From the NCBI GenBank assembly GCA_038531745.1, contig JBCBBJ010000007.1, forward strand, positions 1 through 64,000: DNA of 64,000 nucleotides, read 5' to 3'. Under the pieces are notes generated by a model that worked only from the letters and a program-made list of their open reading frames with translations, did no database searches and had not been told where the DNA came from. Both the position numbers and the translations under genes were made by a program. Positions 53,725 to 60,180 of this stretch are shown here, one piece after another. Numbering within the stretch: the stretch's first letter is position 1; every line of letters starts with the position of its first letter. This stretch comes from CALLPQ01 sp038531745 (GTDB lineage: Bacteria > Pseudomonadota > Alphaproteobacteria > Caulobacterales > Parvularculaceae).

Positions 53725-54290
53725 ATGGACACCCGGCGGTAGGGGGCAACAAGGGTGTCGATTGTCCGGGGAATTGAGAAGACCCGCGTTTCGCTAACGC
53801 TTTCCCGATTTTCGAAAAAATGCGCCGTAAGGAGACGAACTGCATGGCGTAATTCGGCGGGGACCAGATTGATGGTTTCATACCCGGCCGTAAACTCGAT
53901 CTCGATACCGCCAAGGGGCCGGATGTCGGCCGACGGAAGCGGACCAAACTTAAGCCGGCCAATCGTTCCTGCACTGATGGTCACAGTACCGCTATCGAGG
54001 GGGGTTCGATTGCCCTCATGGTCAATTAGCATTACCGCGTCCACGGATTTGATTGGCGAGAGGGGAAGCAGAATATCCGAACACCGCACAACCCGCTCTT
54101 TATCCAACGTATAGGTCCAGCGTTGCAAAGAAAAGGCGAGGCCCGCACGGGCCTCCAGCGCATGGCGCGCTGCCACCAACAATTGCGACAGGCTGTCATC
54201 ATGATCAGACGTAAGGAGCCGAAGGTGGCGCTTCATATCATCAAGGGTTATGGGCTCTGACATGGGCGCTGCAATTAGGGTGAGCGACAT
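53721..54290 (-). CDS. GTA head-tail adaptor (g6 equivalent, phiE125 gp8 family)
   Basis: The 189-residue protein has EPITLDDMKRHLRLLTSDHD and LLVAARHALEARAGLAFSLQ, then IEIEFTAGYETINLVPAELR with HAVRLLTAHFFENRE, the signature of the phiE125 gp8 adaptor family. It forms the first connector below the portal. AGGAGG lies just before the ATG. A strong stem-loop lies between the capsid stop and this gene. Confidence 0.94.
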   Translation of the reverse strand: MSLTLIAAPMSEPITLDDMKRHLRLLTSDHDDSLSQLLVAARHALEARAGLAFSLQRWTYTLDKERVVRCSDILLPLSPIKSVDAVMLIDHEGNRTPLDSGTVTISAGTIGRLKFGPLPSADIRPLGGIEIEFTAGYETINLVPAELRHAVRLLTAHFFENRESVSETRVFSIPRTIDTLVAPYRRVSI

Positions 54291-54342
54291 CCCTGCCTCC
54301 TATTGTGAATGGAAAGCCAAACAGAAAAAGAATTTTTGCGAG

Positions 54343-54378
54343 GTGTGGCATGGAGCGATTACGCACCCCATGCCGCAC
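54343..54378 (-). promoter_or_regulatory. Strong stem-loop between capsid and adaptor genes
   Basis: An 11-bp stem (GTGTGGCATGG with CCATGCCGCAC, one wobble pair) encloses a 14-nt loop. On the minus strand it lies 12 nt after the capsid stop and is followed by TCGCAAAAATTCTTTTT, so it could be a partial terminator or an RNase barrier that raises capsid mRNA relative to downstream genes. Confidence 0.65.
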
Positions 54379-54390
54379 GCGCCTCAGGCG

Positions 54391-55656
54391 CTAGGCTGCA
54401 AACCGCAGGAGCTTGATCGCATCAAAGTCCTGGATGCCGCCGCCGACCCGCTTGGTTGTGTAAAACAACACATAGGGCTTGGCCGAGAATGGATCACGCA
54501 ATACGCGTAAGCCCACCCGGTCAACAATCAGATAGCCGCGGGCGAAATCACCAAAGGCGATTGAGGTGCTCCCGGTACTGATCGCTGGCATATCCTCTGA
54601 TTCCACCACCGGGTAGCCCAGAAGGGTGGACGCAGTGCCCGGCTGACTGGCCGGTTGCCAGATATAAGTACCATCAGCGTCTTTCAATTTTCGAATTTCG
54701 CTGATGGTCGAGCGGTTCATGACAAAGCTGGCATTACCGCGATAGGTCTGACGCGGCGCATAGATCAGATCAAGCAGCGTATCGACGGGCGCGGATGCAT
54801 CAAACCCACCATCAACGCCGGTATTGATCGCACCCACCTGGCCATGGGCCTGCCCCTGATCATCAACAATGGGATAGCTCAAAATACCCGTGGGCTGATT
54901 TACGCCATTACCATTGATAAAGGCAGCGCCCTCCTGGGCAGCAAACTCGCCTTGGATTTCATCGGCCAACCATTGCTCGATATCCACAACCGCATCATCG
55001 AGAAGTGTTTGGCTTGCCGCCGGCATCGCATAAAGTTCCATGGTGGGAAAATCGATAGCCGCGAGCGTTGGGCTTGCGGTTTCGGGGCGTGCATCGGTTT
55101 CACCAACCCAGCCTGCCGCTGCGCCGCCAAGGCTGACCGGCTTGCGATAAGTATTGGCCCCGATCTCCCGTACCGTGGCAATTGTGCGCAGCGGGGAAAC
55201 ATCGCGCATCGCCGAGGTCACCCGCCGTTCCGTTTCAAGGGGCGCAAGATAGCCGCCCTCTGGATCCGATGTTGTACTGAGCGATTTTGCCTCAAGAGTG
55301 TGAAGCGCGCTCGCGTCACCGGCACGCACATACCGCAGAAAGGCTTCCTTGCGCTCATCAGGCACCAACGGTTCCTGACCAAGGCTTGGGCGACGGCCCT
55401 TCAGGGCCAATTGATCAAGCAGCTTTTGCTGGCGATCCATGGCAGTGTTGATACGATTAATCTTTTCCCGCAACACAACATCATCGTGCCCGCGTTCCTC
55501 AAGCGCGTTGAGCCGCGCATCATTGGCATCCTTAAAGGCCTCAAAGGTACCTTTTATACCGTCAAGCGATACACCGTGCTCGGACGGGTTTTGATGGTCG
55601 CTCTCAAATGTCTGGGCGTGGGCTTTTGTTTCAAAACCCGTCTGATCTACAGTCAT
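54391..55656 (-). CDS. GTA major capsid protein, HK97 fold (g5 equivalent)
   Basis: The 421-residue protein has an N-terminal helical delta (scaffold) domain at about residues 1-105 (LDGIKGTFEAFKDANDARLN, INRINTAMDRQQKLLDQLAL). A likely protease cleavage region follows near SLSTTSDPEGGYLAPLE (about 128-144). The HK97 core comes next: SPLRTIATVREIGANTYRKP, ELYAMPAASQTLLDDAVVDI, INGNGVNQPTGIL, and the C-terminal FGDFARGYLIVDRVGLRVLR. GTA capsids of this type form the small shell that packs about 4 kb of host DNA in R. capsulatus. AAGGAG sits before the ATG. A 117-bp gap with a hairpin separates it from the protease gene. Confidence 0.96.
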   Translation of the reverse strand: MTVDQTGFETKAHAQTFESDHQNPSEHGVSLDGIKGTFEAFKDANDARLNALEERGHDDVVLREKINRINTAMDRQQKLLDQLALKGRRPSLGQEPLVPDERKEAFLRYVRAGDASALHTLEAKSLSTTSDPEGGYLAPLETERRVTSAMRDVSPLRTIATVREIGANTYRKPVSLGGAAAGWVGETDARPETASPTLAAIDFPTMELYAMPAASQTLLDDAVVDIEQWLADEIQGEFAAQEGAAFINGNGVNQPTGILSYPIVDDQGQAHGQVGAINTGVDGGFDASAPVDTLLDLIYAPRQTYRGNASFVMNRSTISEIRKLKDADGTYIWQPASQPGTASTLLGYPVVESEDMPAISTGSTSIAFGDFARGYLIVDRVGLRVLRDPFSAKPYVLFYTTKRVGGGIQDFDAIKLLRFAA

Positions 55657-55701
55657 TGGTACTCCTTACACTTAACAAACTGTCGTCAAAGGCGCCGGAT
55701 T

Positions 55702-55734
55702 GGCGCGCGCCGGAGGGGACGGACGACGCGCGCC
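55702..55734 (-). promoter_or_regulatory. Stem-loop between protease and capsid genes
   Basis: A perfect 8-bp GC stem (GGCGCGCG with CGCGCGCC) encloses 17 nt. It lies in the only long gap (117 bp) before the capsid gene. It has no T tract, so RNA processing or stabilisation is more likely than termination. The stem is made only of G and C, so chance formation in GC-rich DNA is possible. Confidence 0.5.
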
Positions 55735-55773
55735 AGGCCGTTACGTGCATAACCCGGCACGTTCGGGGTCTTA

Positions 55774-56277
55774 TTAGGCGGCAGATGACCGGTCTGTGGT
55801 CGCGCCGCCAATCGAAGAGATTCTTGCCTGCGAGGCCATGGGGAAGGTCACGATTGATACCTCCCATAACTGCGCTTTCAGGATATGCCGTCCGCCATCG
55901 GCGCGTCTTGTGAAAGACTGTGCCCGAAAACCGATAGATAAGCCGTTCAGTGCACCCCCTTTTACAAGGGCGAGGACATCTTTAGCTTTTGAAGATCCTA
56001 AAAGTAAAACACCGCGAACAAATAATCCCTTTTTGTCTGCCCTGAATGCGTTCCAGCACCCGATTGGACAATCGACCTTATGCTGATAAAGCATACTAAC
56101 CCGGGGTTCGGCGGCGGGGATAACTATCCCCGAAAAAAAATCGTCAAAAGCGGTTGGCGCAATTGAATCGCCCGTTTCATCCGGCGTATTAAAGATCGCT
56201 GCATACCCTTCAATGGGGGCACAGAGCGTTTTGTCCGAAGCCATGCCGGCCGATGTGGTGCGCGAAGAGATTCCCAT
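55774..56277 (-). CDS. GTA HK97-family prohead protease (g4 equivalent)
   Basis: From the ATG at 56277, preceded by AGGA, the product has 167 residues. Signatures are EGYAAIFNTPDETGDSIAPT, the histidine in VSMLYQHKVDCPIG (likely catalytic), the serine in ALNGLSIGFRAQSF, and KAQLWEVSIVTFPM. This serine protease cleaves the capsid delta domain during maturation. The longer frame to 56388 overlaps g3.5 and is not conserved. Confidence 0.93.
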   Translation of the reverse strand: MGISSRTTSAGMASDKTLCAPIEGYAAIFNTPDETGDSIAPTAFDDFFSGIVIPAAEPRVSMLYQHKVDCPIGCWNAFRADKKGLFVRGVLLLGSSKAKDVLALVKGGALNGLSIGFRAQSFTRRADGGRHILKAQLWEVSIVTFPMASQARISSIGGATTDRSSAA

Positions 56278-56308
56278 TTTTTGTTCCTGTACGAAAAGGG
56301 ATGATGCC

Positions 56309-56566
56309 TTAGGGGGCCATACGGACAGCATCGATTTTCTGTTCGATACGGTCGAGCGTTGTGCGCATGGTGAGCACTTGTTCTTCAAGGCGGGCCGTGC
56401 GTTCCATCAACTGATTGCGCGCATCCATGCGTTGTTCCAACTGCGATAAACGTTCAGCCGCAGAGCCCGCCCACACCAGCGCCAGCGCCGATTGCACGAG
56501 GACGGCCACACTAACCGCAACGGTCACGCGCACCGGTGCGCCATTGGCTAGGGTCTGTTCTGTCAT
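56309..56566 (-). CDS. GTA small membrane/coiled-coil protein (g3.5 position)
   Basis: The 85-residue protein has one hydrophobic segment (VRVTVAVSVAVLVQSALALV, about residues 12-31) and then a heptad-like coiled coil (LSQLEQRMDARNQLMERTA then LEEQVLTMRTTLDRIEQKID). RcGTA-type clusters have a small gene at this place (g3.5) of unknown function. The start overlaps the portal stop by one base (TGATG), so it is translated with the portal. Its stop is 31 bp before the protease start. Confidence 0.75.
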   Translation of the reverse strand: MTEQTLANGAPVRVTVAVSVAVLVQSALALVWAGSAAERLSQLEQRMDARNQLMERTARLEEQVLTMRTTLDRIEQKIDAVRMAP

Positions 56567-57813
56567 CACCGCACACCCCTAGTCGCGGGCGCGGCAGGCG
56601 TACGTTTTGGTAAACCCAGGAGCGCTCGTTTTTCGTCATCGCTCAGGAAGTTGGCATTGGCGATCACCTGCCAGCGGGCATCACGTTCTTCGGCAAGAAC
56701 GTCCAGGTCACTGGCCTCACACCGGAGTTGAAAACCGTAGTCATTGGGCGCCAATTGCGGTTGTAACCATCCGGTGAGCGCAGCGGCGGTCTTTTTCACC
56801 AGTGGCAAGACGGTCTGTTTCCAAAAGGCAACATTGGCCTCGCGATAATTCGCGTAGGTATTATCGCCCGGTATACCAAGCAACATGGGCGGCACGCCAA
56901 ACGCCAGGGCGATATCACGCGCGGCGCTGTGGCGGGCCTCGATAAAATCCATATCGGCGGGGCTAAGCGACATTGCCTGCCAATCGAGGCCACCTTCCAG
57001 CAGTAAAGGCTTGCCCGCATTGGCGCTGCCGGTATAGGCGTCCGAGAGCTCTGACTTTAACCGCTCAAACTGATCGGCGGAGAGTTGCTGCGCGCCTTCT
57101 GGCCCGCGATACACAAGCGCGCCAGAGGGCCGCGCTGCATTGTCGAGCAGTGCCTTATTCCAGGCAAGCGCGCCATTGTGCACATCAATATTGCTTGCTG
57201 CCACCGCCAGTGGTGATAGCCCATAATGATCACTCAACGGATGAAAAAGCTTGAGATGAAGAATGGGAGACGCTGTCCCATCCCCGGGGACCTGAAACTG
57301 AACCTTGCGGCCATTTACCTCATAATCATACCCATCAACCCAGCCTTGTTTATCGGCGCGGATGGTCATCCGATCCGGGCGTAAAATATGAAGCTCGCGC
57401 ACCTCACCTTGCAACGCCACCGCCTCCACATAGCTGTTACCGGCACTTTGCAGATAGCTGTATAGCTGTTCCAGAAACACAATATGCGACTGGTCACCAT
57501 TGGGATGACGCAGCACGTTTAACACCGGATGATCCATCACCGTTTCACTGTCACGGCATGCTTTAAGCGGCGCCGAGGCCGCCGCTTCGGCAATCATCCG
57601 TACACACCGATAGGCGACTACATTGCGTTCCAGACCGGCACGGGCAAGCGCCCCATAATTACGCGAGGTCCAAACCGGCTGACCGGGCTGATGGTAGGCA
57701 AGAACGCCGCGCAACCCATCATGGAGGGAACGGTGGTTTGCCGATTTGGTTTCGGTTTGCGAGGGGGCATCGGCGCGGGTCTCGGGTCGACGCAAAAGGT
57801 CAGAAAAAGGCAT
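56566..57813 (-). CDS. GTA portal protein, HK97 family (g3 equivalent)
   Basis: From the ATG at 57813 (GGAG 7-10 nt upstream) the product has 415 residues. Portal signatures: YGALARAGLERNVVAYRCVR, VLNVLRHPNGDQSHIVFLEQ, LYSYLQSAGNSYVEAVALQG, the LKLFHPLSDHYGLSPLAVAA motif and FGVPPMLLGIPGDNTYANYR. The dodecameric portal is the DNA channel of the capsid. It follows the large terminase after 20 bp. Confidence 0.95.
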   Translation of the reverse strand: MPFSDLLRRPETRADAPSQTETKSANHRSLHDGLRGVLAYHQPGQPVWTSRNYGALARAGLERNVVAYRCVRMIAEAAASAPLKACRDSETVMDHPVLNVLRHPNGDQSHIVFLEQLYSYLQSAGNSYVEAVALQGEVRELHILRPDRMTIRADKQGWVDGYDYEVNGRKVQFQVPGDGTASPILHLKLFHPLSDHYGLSPLAVAASNIDVHNGALAWNKALLDNAARPSGALVYRGPEGAQQLSADQFERLKSELSDAYTGSANAGKPLLLEGGLDWQAMSLSPADMDFIEARHSAARDIALAFGVPPMLLGIPGDNTYANYREANVAFWKQTVLPLVKKTAAALTGWLQPQLAPNDYGFQLRCEASDLDVLAEERDARWQVIANANFLSDDEKRALLGLPKRTPAAPATRGVR

Positions 57814-57833
57814 GATCACTCCTGTGGTGAGGG

Positions 57834-59207
57834 TCAGTCAAAAGTACGGATACCCGGTTGGCCTGGCACGCTATTCACCAGCAAATCCGTCAGGGCCCAG
57901 ACGAGGGCATCCAGCCGGTCGGGACTGTTGCCACGCCCCGACGAAAGCCCGGTGAAGGTTGTCAGTTGATCTTCCAGCTTGGGAAACGCACCCACATGGC
58001 GCACGCGCCCCTGTTCATAGAGAGCCGCCACTGGCTCTGCGCGCACATGTTTGCCGCGGGTGGCAAACACCGTTTGTACGGGCAACGCCGCATCAATCGA
58101 TTTGAGGACATGGCGTGCCATCTCACCGCCCTGATTGGTTTCAATAACAATAGCATCAGCCTGATAGTCTTCATACGCCATTGCCACGCGCATACCCCAT
58201 TGGGCCGGTGACAGACCACCGACGGAGCGATCCGCCAGGACAAAGCCGGTCTTTACGTCGGCGACGGTCGCAAGACCGGCAACAATAATGCCGCATTCAT
58301 CCGCATCCGGACCAGCACCGGCTGGCGGATCAATGGCAACAACAATTCGGTCGAGTTCCGGGGCGGCGGAAATTCGCGCGGCCTCAATCAATTTCCAGGT
58401 CCACAGAGCCCCTTCCAGATCGTCAATAATCTCGCCCAGCAGTTCCTGTCGCCCGAGCTTTGTGCCCTCATAGGCGCTTGCAATCTCCGAAAAGAAAGCA
58501 TCGGCAAGATTTGCACGATTATCATAGCTACTGGCGCGGCTGATGATGGTGGTTTTCGCGGCCATGATACGGCGGAGTAACGCCATGGGCCGCGGCGTCG
58601 TGGTTACCATTTGGCGTGGACGTTGCCCTAGCCGGAGGGCCAGTTGAAGATTACTCCAGGTCTCGTCGGGATAACGCCATTTGCAAACTTCATCAGCCCA
58701 CGCTGCATCGAACTGATATCCACGCAAACCATCTGGGTCCTCCGCAGAGAAACAATAGGCCACAGCACCCGACGGCCAGGTTAACCGCCGCCGCGATACT
58801 TCGTACGACGGCCGCAGGGCAGAATGGCCAACCGACCGCACACCAGATGCACCTTCGATCATCACTTCCCTCGCATCACCATAAGACTGGGCAATGAGGG
58901 CCAGACGCACCGGGGGGTAGAGAGGGCTTTCATCAGCCAACCGATTAATCCATTCGGCGCCGGCGCGCGTTTTACCGGCGCCGCGCCCACCCAACAATAG
59001 CCACGTGGTCCAGTGATCATCACGGGGCGGGGTCTGGTCGGGGCGCCGTTGCACCTCCCAAAGAAGATCAGCATAGGGTTCGATCTTTTGGCGCATCTGC
59101 GTTTGGAGGGTCTTGTACATCTGTGGCGGCAAGATATGCGTGAGCGTATCGTGCAGTCTCCTCAAGGATGCGATCGAGGCTCGGTTCGTTACGGGATCGG
59201 CTGTCAT
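57834..59207 (-). CDS. GTA large terminase subunit (g2 equivalent)
   Basis: TerL packages DNA with an ATPase and cuts it with a nuclease. From the ATG at 59207 (AGGA upstream) it has 457 residues. Walker A is WLLLGGRGAGKTRAGAEW at about residues 69-86. Walker B is in FDAAWADEVCKWRYPDETW. The nuclease has RIVVAIDPPAGAGPDADECG and IVIETNQGGEMARHVLKSI, with a final DRLDALVWALTDLL. All expected acidic residues are present. The frame extends to 59315. The 5' part overlaps g1 by 140 bp, which is unusual. Confidence 0.95.
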   Translation of the reverse strand: MTADPVTNRASIASLRRLHDTLTHILPPQMYKTLQTQMRQKIEPYADLLWEVQRRPDQTPPRDDHWTTWLLLGGRGAGKTRAGAEWINRLADESPLYPPVRLALIAQSYGDAREVMIEGASGVRSVGHSALRPSYEVSRRRLTWPSGAVAYCFSAEDPDGLRGYQFDAAWADEVCKWRYPDETWSNLQLALRLGQRPRQMVTTTPRPMALLRRIMAAKTTIISRASSYDNRANLADAFFSEIASAYEGTKLGRQELLGEIIDDLEGALWTWKLIEAARISAAPELDRIVVAIDPPAGAGPDADECGIIVAGLATVADVKTGFVLADRSVGGLSPAQWGMRVAMAYEDYQADAIVIETNQGGEMARHVLKSIDAALPVQTVFATRGKHVRAEPVAALYEQGRVRHVGAFPKLEDQLTTFTGLSSGRGNSPDRLDALVWALTDLLVNSVPGQPGIRTFD

Positions 59208-59466
59208 CAATGTGATCGTCCTGCGCGGTCCCTGCCCGGTCGGCCAAGCGGGCCTCGGCCAGCTCAATTGTTGAGGTGAGTTTTTCTTCGATTGTGCTGG
59301 CGGTGGCCATGGCACTCATCGCTGGGGACAGCATACGGACGGTTTTGTCCCGCACGTCGCTTTCGGCACTCTGTTCCAGAGCGTCCTTAAGGATGGCGTC
59401 GATCAAATCCTGGAAGACAGTGATCTGTCCCTCCAGGCGAGCGAGGCGTTTCTTTTTGGTATCCAT
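59068..59466 (-). CDS. GTA small terminase subunit-like (g1 equivalent)
   Basis: This 132-residue protein precedes TerL. It is helical with long heptad-like stretches (LEGQITVFQDLIDAILKDAL; ATASTIEEKLTSTIELAEAR) and a disordered charged C-terminus. The family shows little sequence conservation, so the call rests mainly on position as the first gene of the cluster and on the helical, coiled-coil build that suits an oligomer. Its last 140 bp overlap the terminase large subunit gene. Confidence 0.65.
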   Translation of the reverse strand: MDTKKKRLARLEGQITVFQDLIDAILKDALEQSAESDVRDKTVRMLSPAMSAMATASTIEEKLTSTIELAEARLADRAGTAQDDHIDDSRSRNEPSLDRILEETARYAHAYLAATDVQDPPNADAPKDRTLC

Positions 59467-59491
59467 GACGTTGAGCCTTTTCCAAAGCCAA

Positions 59492-59532
59492 CGCCCCCTT
59501 CACGCAGCACTATACGTGCAGGCGAAGGGGCG
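59492..59532. promoter_or_regulatory. Palindromic element between the ycgN-like gene and g1
   Basis: An outer stem (CGCCCCCTTC with GAAGGGGCG, one bulged C) and an inner stem (GCAC with GTGC around TATAC) make a 41-bp inverted repeat. It lies 25 bp before the g1 start and after the ycgN-like gene. It could end the upstream transcript or bind a regulator of the cluster. The sequence does not decide between these. Confidence 0.5.
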
Positions 59533-59556
59533 GGGATAAGTTTTTTGATCAGTCGG

Positions 59557-60042
59557 TTATTTGCGCAATGCCCGCACCCGGCCGGGCAGGTCCTGATCGC
59601 GGATATCATCCTCATTCAATAGGGATGTTGAGGTGGCGATCCCGGCGCGCACGACACTGTCGCGGGTGCCGGTCAAGAGCGGATGCCAACTGGGCAGAGC
59701 CTTCCCCTCAGCAAGCCGGCGATACGCACAAGTGGGTGGCATCCACGATAGAGTTCGCACCGTTTGCGGGGATAAGGTGACACAATCGGGCACCCGTGCA
59801 GCTCGATTTTTATAGTCCCCACACCGACGGGTTTGCGGATCATAAAGCCGGCAAGCCACATCCGTTTCGTGAATTTCATCGGTATCATCATCAATCAACA
59901 GCACGAGGCAGCAGCGCCCGCACCCATCGCACAGGCCTTCCCACTCGGAATCATTCATTTGTTCCAGGGGTTTTGTCTCCCAATAAGGGGAATTCGCGGC
60001 GGCGTTTCCCCTTATGGGCCTGGAACCTGGCGTGTTTTTCAT
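59557..60042 (-). CDS. YcgN/UPF0260 cysteine-cluster protein
   Basis: The 161-residue protein has the cysteine pattern of the YcgN family: WEGLCDGCGRCCLVLLIDDD (four cysteines), then ACRLYDPQTRRCGDYKNRAA and LSWMPPTCAYRRLAEGKALP. These likely bind an iron-sulfur or zinc cluster. The function is unknown. It is the gene just upstream of the GTA cluster, on the same strand, 90 bp from g1, and is divergent from the penicillin-binding protein gene. A shorter start at residue 29 (MNDSEWEG) is possible. Confidence 0.9.
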   Translation of the reverse strand: MKNTPGSRPIRGNAAANSPYWETKPLEQMNDSEWEGLCDGCGRCCLVLLIDDDTDEIHETDVACRLYDPQTRRCGDYKNRAARVPDCVTLSPQTVRTLSWMPPTCAYRRLAEGKALPSWHPLLTGTRDSVVRAGIATSTSLLNEDDIRDQDLPGRVRALRK

Positions 60043-60180
60043 GCCCTCGCCTTAATCTTCGTGCACTGACACGTTGAAATTACGCTATCGCCCTGAATAG
60101 GGAAATGACTATGATGGCGCAGTCCATCCCCCGTTCCGGCGTTTTTGGCGCCATCCACCGAGATTGCTGGCCCGCATCGT

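Noticed and set aside
54655..55752. 365-residue plus-strand open frame
   Set aside because: It lies opposite the major capsid gene, whose minus-strand product is clearly recognisable; the antisense product has no family features.
45369..60042. Attachment sites, integrase or tRNA at the edges of the phage-like cluster
   Set aside because: None visible, which is why I call the cluster a GTA and not an integrated prophage.
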